Made by a program: the position numbers and the translations under genes
Notes under the pieces: model-generated
Seen by the model: the letters and a program-made list of their open reading frames with translations, nothing else
Told to the model about the DNA's origin: nothing
The model's database searches: none
Part shown: one piece after another, positions 54,010 to 63,259 of the stretch
Layout: each line of letters starts with the position of its first letter
How positions within the stretch are numbered: position 1 is the stretch's first letter
Source: Saccharomycopsis phalli
Taxonomy: Eukaryota > Ascomycota > Saccharomycetes > Ascoideales > Saccharomycopsidaceae
DNA: 64,000 nucleotides
Direction: 5' to 3'
Assembly (NCBI GenBank): GCA_020342235.1
Contig: CP073216.1
Span: 620,001-684,000 of the forward strand

Positions 54010-55824
54010 TCAGACTGTAGTCTTCTTACTGTGCGCAGCCTTTCTGTTGTGGTTTGCCTTTTTCGATTTGTTTTGCTCTTTTCGCTTCTTTTGTAGCTTG
54101 TCAGAAGCCGGTGGTTTGCCTGGTTTGGAACTCTGATTTTGGCCCTTTTTAGATGGTCCCTGGGCTTCAGAACGTCCCTTTTGCGCACCAGTCTGTTCCT
54201 TTTGCGCATCAGAGTGTCCCTGAGTCTTTTCAGGCTCCTGTGTATCCTTATCATTAGACTCCTCTTGATACTTGTGCCTGAATGAAGTTCTTGGAATTAC
54301 TACTGCTGAGTTGGAATTGTTCAAAAATACCTTTTCCTCGAGCATCTTCAATCTTTTAGGCGACTTTTCCAACATTCTAAAAAACCCTTCAATCTGCTCG
54401 TGGGACCACCCGGTCTGAGCCAATAGCTTTTTGCGACCCTCTGACCGTCGATTGGCGGCAGATCTGTCGGCAATCTTTGGGTCCTTGAGATAGCTCAAAG
54501 CCAAGGATAACTCTATTTTCTCGGAAGCCGATTCCGAGTCCTCGGTGATGTCATAAGTATCATCTGGTTCGTCTTCATCGGACTCGTACATCATGGATAA
54601 TGCTCTTTGGAGGGACTTCTGGCGCAACTCGTGGTCGGTCGAATCGTCCAAGCTCTGAATGGTGGACTTCTCCTTTTTACCAAAGATGACGTTGTCGGAG
54701 TTGAACTGGAGCTTGGCAAACTCGTCATTGTCAAACTTTGAGCGGCTTGATTCGGCCGGCTGTGTTGGAACAGAGTCGGCAAGGGCAGGGTCTTCTAGAA
54801 GCTTGTTTGTGACCACAGACGCATCGTTATTGTACTGTTTCAAGAGGTGTTTAGCTTGGTAGAGACTTAATTGAGGGAACAAGTCGATGATCTGGTTGAC
54901 GGAGTCCTGCAGCTTGAAGAGAAAGTCCAACGCCGAATCTATAGAGATTAAATCTGATTTCAAGACAGAGTACAAGAGCGGAAACTGGCTAATGAAATTG
55001 TATAGATTCTGGGGCACAAGGCTGGAGTAGATTCTGTCCTTTACTAGGGCCGTGATCCTTTTGGAGCTGCAACTAAGAAGCGACAACGACATGAGCAACT
55101 TACAGTTGTCTTTATGGATTCCGTCAAAGTACCGTTCGAGGATTTTGATCAACTTGACGTCGACAATGGCATTCACAAGTGCATTTGTAGGCCCATCCGG
55201 CTTGGTCTTTTTCCCCTTTTTTGGCTTTTCCAACTTGTCAAAGATCCCTATGAGAAGAGCAAAATACGTCTGCTCGTCGCCATTGAACTGCTTGGTGACG
55301 ATCAAGTCTTGGAAATGGCCAATGAGTGCGTGTGCCGATTTACTGGACACAAGCAATTGCCTCACCAGAGTGGGATCGCTCTTTATGTAGACGCGGACAA
55401 AATGCCACAAGTGCCTTGAATTGAGCTGGAAAAACTGCAAGCCCTGTTTCTCTATCAAAGCAAGCACCAACCTCTTCATGGTTTGGTTGTGGCTGGCGAT
55501 CTGGGGATTCACCAGGCCCAATGCCAACACTTGGTTCTGCTCTGTGCTGGTTTCATGGAGGTACTTCTGGACCAACAAGCGGAACTCTGCGACGGTTTCT
55601 TTGGCGACGACCTTGGATATGTCGTCCAATGAGAGAAAGTACTGCAACAAGTGTAGGTACGTTTCGAGAAGGTGGACCCAAATTACGGGATCTTTTTCGT
55701 ACATGGACGACCGTAGTTTGAATGGGGGATAGAGGACTATCGGGATTTCGATCAAGTCATTTTCGCTGATTTCCAATACTTTTTTGTTGTAGTCGAAGGA
55801 ATGTTTGTTCATGAAAAATTGCAT
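54010..55824 (-). CDS. CUE3: Cue3 (ASCC2-like), ribosome quality-control trigger complex subunit
   Basis: 604 residues (S. cerevisiae Cue3 624). The N-terminal 300 residues are a helical domain shared with ASCC2; a CUE domain follows at about 307-346 (SVNQIIDLFPQLSLYQAKHL with the FP and LL features that bind ubiquitin). Then acidic stretches, the conserved GWSHEQIEGFFRMLEKSP segment and a K/Q-rich basic tail. Cue3 (Rqt3) works with the helicase Slh1 and Rqt4 to split collided ribosomes marked with ubiquitin. Start is the first ATG (MQFFMNKHSF). Confidence 0.85.
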   Translation of the reverse strand: MQFFMNKHSFDYNKKVLEISENDLIEIPIVLYPPFKLRSSMYEKDPVIWVHLLETYLHLLQYFLSLDDISKVVAKETVAEFRLLVQKYLHETSTEQNQVLALGLVNPQIASHNQTMKRLVLALIEKQGLQFFQLNSRHLWHFVRVYIKSDPTLVRQLLVSSKSAHALIGHFQDLIVTKQFNGDEQTYFALLIGIFDKLEKPKKGKKTKPDGPTNALVNAIVDVKLIKILERYFDGIHKDNCKLLMSLSLLSCSSKRITALVKDRIYSSLVPQNLYNFISQFPLLYSVLKSDLISIDSALDFLFKLQDSVNQIIDLFPQLSLYQAKHLLKQYNNDASVVTNKLLEDPALADSVPTQPAESSRSKFDNDEFAKLQFNSDNVIFGKKEKSTIQSLDDSTDHELRQKSLQRALSMMYESDEDEPDDTYDITEDSESASEKIELSLALSYLKDPKIADRSAANRRSEGRKKLLAQTGWSHEQIEGFFRMLEKSPKRLKMLEEKVFLNNSNSAVVIPRTSFRHKYQEESNDKDTQEPEKTQGHSDAQKEQTGAQKGRSEAQGPSKKGQNQSSKPGKPPASDKLQKKRKEQNKSKKANHNRKAAHSKKTTV

Positions 55825-55929
55825 GAAAAGTAATCAGATGTGAGATGGGAAGTATGGTGCGGAGGAGTGGAGCGGAGGGTTGAAGATGCAGTGATTAGTC
55901 AAGTGTCTCTGGGTATATGGAGAATGGAG

Positions 55930-56036
55930 AAAATTGGGTAATAGTTAGTAGTGAGTATTGAGTAGTGGATAGTGGATAGTGAGTAGTGAGTAGTGAGTAG
56001 TGAGTAGTGAGTAGTGAGTAGTGAATAGCGTATAGT
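55930..56036. repeat. AGTAGTG microsatellite, left side of the LINE insertion
   Basis: About ten heptamer units (AGTAGTG / AGTGGAT variants), ending GTGAATAGCGTATAGT. The last 13 bases (56024-56036, AATAGCGTATAGT) recur exactly at 57612-57624 on the other side of the LINE, and the same type of array continues there to about 57680. Confidence 0.85.
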
Positions 56037-57611
56037 ATAATAATAATAATATTTATTTTTGTATTTAGCTATATATTGTCTCCGGCAATACGGTGATTCG
56101 ACAGATATATTTTCACTCAGGAACATCCTGAGGCAGCATTGCTGTTGAAGAAAACCCTTTGTCAACCCTCATTTGGTTGCTTGGGATTAAAAACTTCAGT
56201 GGGGGCAGTTATATTGTTGGTGCTTGGTGCTTGTATGGATTGTGTAAGAAGCCTGGTCACTCTTGTTGTCGAATGTGACCGCTGAATCTCATCATGTGTT
56301 GGAGGAATCATATTCCAACACGTTCTGGTAGAACTCAAGGAGTTTGTGGACTGATTTTTGGTCGGCAAACACTTTTCCAAGCGTATTGCGTATGCCATGA
56401 GTGGAATCTAGTATGTCATCAATGCGCGATAGAATTCGAGCTTCTAGGAGCTCTGGGCATCGTAGGTCATGTATGATGGAGGGGGAGTGAGTCCCACATC
56501 GTTTGCACTTTGGGTCATCATTGCCAAATAATTTGAGCAACGATCCGTCTGTGAGGCTCTTTCCGCTGAGTAGTTGTGATGCCAAACTGAGGATTGCCTT
56601 GGGGCCTGCAAGTGCTTCCGTGAGGAGGAGCTTGGTTTTGTCTCGGTGCACTTTGAAAGGAGTGGTGCTGATTTTGCGTGCGTTCCTATAGTGGTTTGGG
56701 AATGATTCGCTGGTTGAGGTGATCATTGCTTGCCACTCTTTGGTTGCTGCGTCTGAGGCTATTTTCTTGAGCATCTGGATGCGGGTCCGTCTTGGATCTT
56801 GCATCGGTGGCGGGTCGTCCTCGAGTCGTTGTTCCTCTAGTGCATAATCCGCGCGTTGTTCAAGTAATCGAGCGGCTGCGTCAAACGTTCTGATATCTGG
56901 ATTGTGGGGGGCTGTTGCCTGTAACATGTCCTGGATAAGAGGGCGCTTTGGAATTATGATTCTCGTGCTTCCATTGATCGTGGTAGTTTGGAACAAACTT
57001 GAGCGGACTGGGTTTTGGCGTGATGTATTCATGAACCATCTCATAGATTTCATTATTGCCAAGGACTTGAGTAGGATCGTTGGTGGTGGAATACCACTTT
57101 CGATATAGATGATCGGGGTGGACGTGGGTCTGAGGAGGCCTAGCGCCAGTCGTAGGATTGAGTTGAATATCACACTGACCTGACCCCATTGGGTTTTTGT
57201 CATGCTGTTATAGAACACCTCGAGTCCATACGATATGATGGGGACTGCGCACGTTTTGAACAATATTATCGTGGTACGTCCCGTGGTTCCTCGTGTCATT
57301 CGGCTTAAGTACCTTATTTGTTCAGCAGTACGGCGCATCTTGGACAATGTTTGTTTTAGATGGCTCCTGAAGCTGAGTCTTGAATCAAGGGTAATGCCTA
57401 ATAACTTGACCTCGTTTGTTTCCTCCTTTCGTCCTCCGTTCGGAAGTTGGAGGCTAGATTCACAGTTCGGTAACCGTCTTCGATTCGGGAAGAATCGTAT
57501 GTATTGTAGTTTCGGGCCATAGTCAAAGCTTGTGAAATTCTCTTGACCCCATTGATGGCATTCCTGTAAGCATCGTTGAAGTGTATGCTCAATGTCGCCT
57601 CGGGATCCCGT
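56037..57611 (-). mobile_element. 5'-truncated LINE (non-LTR retrotransposon)
   Basis: 1575 bp flanked by the 13-bp duplication AATAGCGTATAGT (56024-56036, 57612-57624). On the minus strand the order is: reverse-transcriptase 3' coding part (57611-56292), a 250-bp untranslated region, and a TATTATTATTATTAT tail (56051-56037). The UTR contains a perfect hairpin CTCAGGATGTTCCTGAG (about 56126-56110) and ends TATAGCTA then ATAAATATTATTA, the same as the SINE-like family. The 5' break at the duplication is typical of abortive target-primed reverse transcription. Clade not resolved; no LTRs. Confidence 0.8.
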
Positions 57612-57614
57612 AAT
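56292..57614 (-). pseudogene. C-terminal part of a LINE reverse transcriptase
   Basis: An uninterrupted frame of 440 codons runs from the truncation point to the stop at 56292. It reads through ECHQWGQENFTSFDYGPK, EVKLLGITLDSRLSFRSHLK and ILFKTCAVPIISYGLEVFY, which are the last RT blocks and thumb of LINE proteins, then NSILRLALGLLRPTSTPI and a zinc-finger-like C-x2-C-x8-H-x3-C (CKRCG ... H-DLRC). The catalytic YADD part is missing because the element is 5'-truncated. The intact frame suggests a recent insertion. No ATG is needed, as this is a fragment. Confidence 0.8.
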
Positions 57615-58321
57615 AGCGTATAGTGAGTAGTGAATAGCGTATAGTGATGTATAGTAAATAGTGAATAGTGGATTAGTATAGAGTGATATGGTGATACTTA
57701 AGCGTTTTATAGACCATTGGCAATATTTGGGATTGACCAGATCTAAAATGTAGCAAATACGGCATTTGAATGTTGCAAGTGGTTTGTAGTGTCATGGACT
57801 TCTGCTTAGAGCACTGTGAAGGCTATTATCTATATTTACAACTGATGTAGTTAGCCTAGTACACCAAGGCCAATGGTGGCAATTCTATTTGGAATTGTCA
57901 ATTCTAGTATGGATTTGATGGTAAATCACCATACAACCTCCAATACAGTATAATACCATGGCTACTTCCAATGCCAGTAGTCAACTATACACTCCAATAC
58001 AATATAATACCATGGCTACTTCCATACAATATAATATCATGGCTACTTCCATACAATATAATACCATGGCTACGTCAATACAATATAATTCCATATGGTC
58101 AACTATACTCTCAGTACGTATATGATACTATGTGGTCAACTATACTTCCAATGCCAGTGGTCAACTATACTTCAATGCCAGTGGTCAACTATACTTCAAT
58201 GCCAGTGGTCAACTATACCCTTGGTATGTATATAATACCATTGGCTACTTTCAATGCCAGTGATCAACTATACCCAGTACATATATAATACCATGGCTAC
58301 TTCAGTGCATTGACTATACCA
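57612..58321. repeat. Microsatellite and 27-nt minisatellite between LINE and SET5
   Basis: 57612-57680 continues the AGTAGTGAATAGCGTATAG array. 57700-57930 has no recognisable content. 57935-58320 carries about twelve units with ATAATACCATGGCTACTTCC and CCAGTGGTCAACTATACTTC cores, ending at the SET5 stop codon. Confidence 0.85.
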
Positions 58322-59842
58322 TCACTCCTCCTTCACAGCAACCACCTTCTCGTCAAACCGCACCGACTTCCTGCGGCCTGGAAGAAGCTCTGTCGAAGCA
58401 ATTTCAAACTCGCCGTCGCTCTTGGCACCCGCTAGCAACTCCTGCACTGCGTTTCTGGAATTGAGTCCGTCAGTAGAGCGAATAGAACTCTTTCGCCTAG
58501 GCCGTGGCTCCTCCTTTGACTCCTCCTTTGGCTCCTCAGAGGCTGCTGCTGCACCAACACTGGACTGGAGCCTGTGGGTCTGCTTCTCGTCGGATTTGCA
58601 GCGGGCACAGCCACAGTTGAACCCCCAGTTCACTCTGAGCTCGCGCTTGCGGAGATTGACATTGTGGTTTGGGTTGACGTAGGACGTGACCAACTCCTCG
58701 TTGGCCTTCAAGTCCTTATCGGCATACACCTTGATGCCGTCGCACAAACGCTTGCTGTTGTCGACACGGACGTCGACGTTCTTGTCGCAGTTGTGGTTCA
58801 AGTGCGCCTGGAGCAAGTACAACGAGTCGATGTTGTTGATGTTGTAAGTGCCGAGATACGACATGTAGTCCTCATAAGAGAGCGGGTTCTTGACAAACAC
58901 TGCGTTAAACAATGTATGACCTTGCTGCCACAACAATTCCTGCTGCTCCTTGACAAACAACGCACCATTTCCGCCGCCGTCAAAGGCCCCTGCCGATGAG
59001 TCCAGCGCCTGGTACCGTATATCTTGGCGGATCTTGGCAAAAGCGTCCCACTGGCGAGCGACATTGCCCGACTTGTCGGCACACTCGGTGGCCCGGATCA
59101 AGGCAACGGCAAACGCAGCATTCCAGTGGTTCTCAAGGCAAAATTCCTTGTAGGCAGCCCAAGCCTTGCTGTCGACGGTCAAGGCTGAGCGGGACTGCAG
59201 GTTGTGGTTCAAGGCCACGTGCAAAGTATCGGCCTGCTTACAGTGCTTGGAGCACCACAATTCCTCGCAGTGGTTGCAATCGAGCCCGTTCAAGAAGCTC
59301 TGGGAGTCAAATGTGCGCGAGTTCAACAACTTGCCACAGTACGAACACGCACGGCCAATCTTCATCAAGTAGACGTGGTCCAACGGAGGAACAAACACAA
59401 ACGGCTTCTCCTCCCAAAGAAGCGTGCCCCGTGCAATCGGCCGCGCAGCATACAACCCTTTGCCCCGGTTCTTGGTCGTCTGCAACCGGATCTTGTCTGG
59501 TACGTCCAAGTGCGGCGTAGGCTTGGACGTGATCTGGCTCACGTAGTAGAACTTCGGCTGGTTTGCCAGCAAGTTGTACTTCTTCAACAACGTCTTGAGC
59601 CGCTTCTCAGACAACGACCAGTTCTTCTGTCGGTCCTTTACCATGCCATGGAGCTTGCCAATGCCAAGCGACTCTGTTGCTGGATCCTGCTTCCAGATCT
59701 GGATCACCTCGTTCACCACCATCCGCTCATTGGGCACCAATTGCACACAGTCCTCATCTGGGTCCCTGTCATTAATTGAGAGTATCTCGATCTTGCCGTT
59801 TAAACTCGCCAGGTCCATTGCGCTGCGTCTGTGAAAATTCAT
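58322..59842 (-). CDS. SET5: Set5 histone methyltransferase
   Basis: 506 residues (S. cerevisiae 526). It monomethylates lysines 5, 8 and 12 of histone H4. The SET domain is split by a MYND-like zinc region (ACSYCGKLL ... LDCNHCEELWCSKHCKQ); AHLNHNCDKNVDVR is the SET active-site block, then VTSYVNPNHNVNLRKRELRVN and the post-SET WGFNCGCARC. The C-terminus RRKSVRFDEKVVAV matches the yeast end (RKTSVRFDSNVSVAV). In S. cerevisiae SET5 (YHR207C) is next to BAT1 (YHR208W), which here lies 2.2 kb away across an inserted FMP10-FAU1 pair. Start at 59842, or 59818 (MDLASLNGK), is open. Confidence 0.95.
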   Translation of the reverse strand: MNFHRRSAMDLASLNGKIEILSINDRDPDEDCVQLVPNERMVVNEVIQIWKQDPATESLGIGKLHGMVKDRQKNWSLSEKRLKTLLKKYNLLANQPKFYYVSQITSKPTPHLDVPDKIRLQTTKNRGKGLYAARPIARGTLLWEEKPFVFVPPLDHVYLMKIGRACSYCGKLLNSRTFDSQSFLNGLDCNHCEELWCSKHCKQADTLHVALNHNLQSRSALTVDSKAWAAYKEFCLENHWNAAFAVALIRATECADKSGNVARQWDAFAKIRQDIRYQALDSSAGAFDGGGNGALFVKEQQELLWQQGHTLFNAVFVKNPLSYEDYMSYLGTYNINNIDSLYLLQAHLNHNCDKNVDVRVDNSKRLCDGIKVYADKDLKANEELVTSYVNPNHNVNLRKRELRVNWGFNCGCARCKSDEKQTHRLQSSVGAAAASEEPKEESKEEPRPRRKSSIRSTDGLNSRNAVQELLAGAKSDGEFEIASTELLPGRRKSVRFDEKVVAVKEE

Positions 59843-59857
59843 TTTTCAAATCCCAAA

Positions 59858-60835
59858 ATGCACCACACCCGCATATTACTAATGTTCCCCCCGCTTCGCA
59901 CCTCCATCTCTCATTTTGGCCGTGGCTCCCGCCTCTATTTCTCCTTCGCCCGTGGATCTCGCCTCTATTCCTCCAGTGCCGCCGCTAAAAAGTCCCACTG
60001 GCGCTTCTACATCGCCGCTTTTCTCGTCGGCAGCGTCGCAAGCCGCTTTCTAAACGTCGAGTCCATCCTCGAACACTGCTTGAACTCCAGCTTGCCAAAC
60101 AATGACAGTCCATCTGAGGTGCAAGACTACCTCGACAAGTTGGAAAAGCGCTTGCACGGCCTCGAGATTGTCCAGAAATTGTCAAAGGACCCGGACTTTT
60201 GTCTGTATCGCGACTGGAGCTTGATCCAGGAGTCAAAGGCCATGAGCGAACTCCAGCTGGAAATTGTAATGAATGAGAAGACCGAGACAAATGAGAAGAC
60301 CGAGATAAATGAAAAGTCCAAGGCAAGTGAAAAGACCAAGGCAAGTGAAAAGACCAAGGCAAATGAAAAGTCCAAGGCAAATGACAAATCCACACCAAAC
60401 GAAAATAAAACCATGACAAACGACATTCTCGCAGTGCCAGGCGGCTTCTCCATTGAGCCCCTCATCTTCAACAACCCAAAAACCAGCGAGTCCGTCTCAA
60501 TCATCTTCCTTGGCCCAAAACTATGCGGGTACCCGTTTCTAGTCCATGGCGGAATCCTAGCCACCATACTCGACGAGACGTTCCGCAAAACCGTGGCGTT
60601 GGAGTCAAACGCTTCCTCAATCACTACAAAGGACTTGGAGTTGAGCTACCGCTTCCCCACCCTTGCAAACAACTTTGTGATTATCCGTTCCAAAGTGGCC
60701 CAGCAGCCTGACAACCAGTACCTTGTCACGGGGACAATCTCCTCGTCCAAAGACAGGTTGCTAGTCAAGGGAAAGGCCCACTTTGAGACACCAGGGTCTT
60801 TGACCAAGTACTTGCCTACGTTTCGCTTTTTCTGA
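59858..60835 (+). CDS. FMP10: FMP10-like mitochondrial hotdog (thioesterase superfamily) protein
   Basis: 325 residues. The start (MHHTRILLMFPPLRTSISHF) and following RGSRLY repeats form a mitochondrial presequence; a membrane segment WRFYIAAFLVGSVASRF follows. The C-terminal third is a hotdog domain: KLCGYPFLVHGGILATILDE (HGG motif with an acidic catalytic residue), DLELSYRFPTL and YLVTGTISSSKDRLLVKGKA. Between them, residues about 135-185 are an in-frame repeat of NEKTE/SEKTKA/NEKSKA units. Synteny with FAU1 (YER182W-YER183C in S. cerevisiae) supports FMP10 over MRX3. The frame starts at a GTG, so ATG 59858 is used; only 15 bp lie between it and the SET5 ATG. Confidence 0.85.
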   Translation: MHHTRILLMFPPLRTSISHFGRGSRLYFSFARGSRLYSSSAAAKKSHWRFYIAAFLVGSVASRFLNVESILEHCLNSSLPNNDSPSEVQDYLDKLEKRLHGLEIVQKLSKDPDFCLYRDWSLIQESKAMSELQLEIVMNEKTETNEKTEINEKSKASEKTKASEKTKANEKSKANDKSTPNENKTMTNDILAVPGGFSIEPLIFNNPKTSESVSIIFLGPKLCGYPFLVHGGILATILDETFRKTVALESNASSITTKDLELSYRFPTLANNFVIIRSKVAQQPDNQYLVTGTISSSKDRLLVKGKAHFETPGSLTKYLPTFRFF

Positions 60836-61047
60836 GGTTTCTCTTTTCTGAGGTTTCTCTTTCTGAGGTTTCTCTTTCTGAGGCTACGGTTCGCTTATCT
60901 AGAGAATCTACCATGCCTCTATACAATGTGTTTCTCGCTTTGATTTCCTTCCTACTTATTTTTCTACTTCCCTTCCCCTACCTTCCCTCCCCTACCTTCC
61001 CTTCCCTTTTAAATTTCCCTCCTTCCCTCCTTACCTTCCCTTCCCTT
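60836..61047. repeat. Pyrimidine-rich repeats between FMP10 and FAU1
   Basis: 60834-60890 holds four copies of a TGAGGTTTCTCTTTC unit starting at the FMP10 stop codon (TGA is the first bases of unit one). 60945-61075 is a C/T-rich tract of CTTCCCTCCCCTACC units that runs into the FAU1 3' end. Confidence 0.88.
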
Positions 61048-61783
61048 TTAAATTTCCCTCCTTCCCTCCCCTACCTTCTTATCTAGGTAATATTCGTCGT
61101 TGATAATCACCCCATGTAGGTTCTGATCACGTGACGTTACAGGCACGAAGGGCACGAGCTGCTGTTGCAAGCCAACACCAAGCAAAAACACATCTTCCCT
61201 CTGGTGATACTGACAGTACTGCCTGTGCCGCTCAATAAACTCGTCATAGAACCCTGCCCCATGGCCCAATCGGGTAATGCTGTCGCCAACTGCATATGCC
61301 ACTGCAGGAAGTACCAACACATCCAACCCACCAGCTTCAAATACTTCTCTGGAGTTAGCAGGCTCTCTTAGTCCATACTTTCCCTGTGGAATTAGACCGT
61401 TGACGGCCTGCATGTCACTCACCTGGAGAAATTCAAGGTGGTTTTTCTTGCTGCTGCGTGAAAAGTCGTCCTCCTGACTGCCCACGAGATTGCTCTGGAA
61501 AATACACCGAGGCAAAAACACCAGTTTCCCGTCGTCAAAGGCATTTTTAATAATCTCCTCCGTGTGGATTTCGCCGTGGTCCATGTTAAGATATACTCCA
61601 ATGACATGGGCCCGTTGGTACTCGGGCAACTGTCGTAGCCTGTAGGCAACATTAGCAGCTGATTGTTAATATACGCGTACTACGGTGAGAATAAAACATA
61701 CACTGGGTGGCAATATCGCCTCGGGAGACTGCCTGTAACACCTGGGCCAATGACCTTCTCAAGCTGGTCTTGAGACGTGACAT
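61048..61783 (-). CDS. FAU1: 5-formyltetrahydrofolate cyclo-ligase, two exons
   Basis: Exons 61783-61702 and 61658-61048 give 230 residues (S. cerevisiae 211). It converts 5-formyl-THF to 5,10-methenyl-THF in folate recycling. Exon 1 encodes MSRLKTSLRRSLAQVLQAVS, the family LR-R--- start; exon 2 continues QSANVAYRLRQLPEY, AHVIGVYLNMDHGEIHTEEII, LVFLPRC, and the metal/substrate motif RLGHGAGFYDEF. Unspliced, the frame would start on TTG and lack the first 35 residues. S. cerevisiae FAU1 (YER183C) lies next to FMP10. A Gcn4-type site 42-50 bp upstream is shared with BAT1. Confidence 0.92.
61659..61701 (-). other. 43-nt intron in FAU1
   Basis: Minus strand GTATGTTTTATTC at the start and TATTAACAATCAG at the end. 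It contains in-frame stops. Joining CAGT to CTGCT gives TQSANVAYRL, matching the QS found at this point in relatives. The 5' site GTATGT is canonical for yeast; the branch is TTAAC instead of CTAAC. Confidence 0.85.
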
Positions 61784-61824
61784 GAAAAATGGTAACCGAG
61801 CATTCTCGGCAATCCCAGATCCCG

Positions 61825-61833
61825 ATGAGTCAT
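61825..61833. promoter_or_regulatory. Gcn4-type site ATGAGTCAT
   Basis: A perfect palindromic match to the Gcn4 site RTGASTCAY in the divergent FAU1-BAT1 promoter, 167 bp upstream of the BAT1 ATG. BAT genes are Gcn4 targets in S. cerevisiae, so amino-acid starvation control of BAT1 is likely. Confidence 0.7.
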
Positions 61834-61999
61834 CCGGATTAATATATATATCTGGTGAGTCCCGGACCCTTTGCTACTGTGTATACACCGGATAATTGTC
61901 TTACCCTGACCAACTAGATAAATATCGCCCTCACCAGATTTACACTACGCTCAGGTAAGTATATATGCATTTTAAAATAGCGCGGCAAACTTTGCATCC

Positions 62000-63259
62000 A
62001 TGAATTTTCCCAAGAGCCTCTGCGCCCACCAGTTGAAGCGTGTTTCTCCTGTGTTTTCCACGGCTAAATCGCCAAGCCCCAGCTGGTTTTTTTTCCCGCA
62101 AGCAAAGTCCGGCCGTTTTCATCGCTTTTCGTCCACTAATTCCAGAATGACCGCCCCAATGGACTCCACCAAGCTCAAAATCACAAAGACATCCTCGCCA
62201 ATGGCAAAATTGCCAAAGGAGAAGTTGCGCTTTGGCCACACCTTCACCGACCACATGCTTACCATCGAGTGGGACGCAGCCTCCGGCTGGGCCTCTCCGG
62301 AGATCAAGCCGTTTGAGAACTTGTCGCTTAGCCCAGCAGCAGTGGTGTTCCACTATGGCTTTGAGCTCTTTGAGGGCTTGAAGGCGTACCGTGACGTGAA
62401 CGGCAAATTGCGCATGTTCCGTCCAGACATGAACATGAAGCGCATGAACAAGTCCGCCGAGCGGATCGTGCTCCCAAAGTTTGACGGCGACGAATTGATC
62501 AAGTTGATTGCCAAGTTGGTCGAGTTGGACCAGGACTTTGTTCCCGAGGGCCAGGGCTATGCGCTCTACCTCCGGCCAACTCTTATTGGTACCGACGCAC
62601 ACTTGGGCGTAGGTTCGCCTACCAAGGCGTTGCTCTATGTCATCTGCTCTCCTGTCGGACCTTACTACGGTACTGGCTTCAAGGCCGTCAGCTTGGAAGC
62701 CACAGACTATGCCACCAGAGCCTGGCCAGGTGGTTGTGGTGACAAAAAGTTGGGTGCCAACTATGCGCCATGTGTCTTGCCGCAGAAGCAGGCGGAATCG
62801 CGGGGATACCAGCAGAACCTCTGGTTGTTTGGGCCGGAGAAGAACATCACCGAGGTCGGAGCCATGAACGCGTTCTTTGTCTTTCAAGACTCAACCGGCA
62901 AGAAAGAGCTTGTCACGGCTCCATTGGACGGCACCATCTTGGAGGGCGTCACCCGGGACTCGATCTTGGAGCTCACCCGAACCAAATTGGACTCGTCCAA
63001 GTGGGACATCAACGAGAGATATGTCTCCATTTTGGAGGTCGAGGAGCGTGCCAGCAAGGGCGAGTTGGTCGAGGCTTTTGGCTGTGGAACTGCGGCCATT
63101 GTGTCTCCAATCAAGACCATTGGCTGGAAGGGCAACGATATCAACGTGCCATTGCTCGAGGGCAAGCAGTATGGCGAGTTGACTGCGCAGATCCAGTCCT
63201 GGATTGGCGACTTGCAGTACGGCAAGACCGAGTACAAGAACTGGTCGTATGTCATTTAA
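62000..63259 (+). CDS. BAT1: Branched-chain amino-acid aminotransferase, mitochondrial with internal cytosolic start
   Basis: 419 residues; a PLP enzyme of fold type IV that interconverts Leu, Ile and Val with their 2-oxo acids. The N-terminal 49 residues are a basic, serine-rich presequence; an internal MTAPMDSTKLKITKT begins the mature-like protein. Seen: VFHYGFELFEGLKAYR, YLRPTLIGTD, the PLP lysine (Lys250) in GDKKLGANYAP, and EVGAMNAFFVF, DGTILEGVTRDSILEL and FGCGTAAIVSPI. S. cerevisiae has separate mitochondrial BAT1 and cytosolic BAT2; a single gene with two starts could serve both sites here. No CTG codons noticed for leucine. Neighbouring SET5 is conserved synteny. Confidence 0.96.
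   Translation: MNFPKSLCAHQLKRVSPVFSTAKSPSPSWFFFPQAKSGRFHRFSSTNSRMTAPMDSTKLKITKTSSPMAKLPKEKLRFGHTFTDHMLTIEWDAASGWASPEIKPFENLSLSPAAVVFHYGFELFEGLKAYRDVNGKLRMFRPDMNMKRMNKSAERIVLPKFDGDELIKLIAKLVELDQDFVPEGQGYALYLRPTLIGTDAHLGVGSPTKALLYVICSPVGPYYGTGFKAVSLEATDYATRAWPGGCGDKKLGANYAPCVLPQKQAESRGYQQNLWLFGPEKNITEVGAMNAFFVFQDSTGKKELVTAPLDGTILEGVTRDSILELTRTKLDSSKWDINERYVSILEVEERASKGELVEAFGCGTAAIVSPIKTIGWKGNDINVPLLEGKQYGELTAQIQSWIGDLQYGKTEYKNWSYVI

Noticed and set aside
57840-57900. GTTAGCCTAGTACACC resembling the 5' start of the SINE-like family
   Set aside because: Only the first 15-20 bases are similar, and no middle or tail follows.
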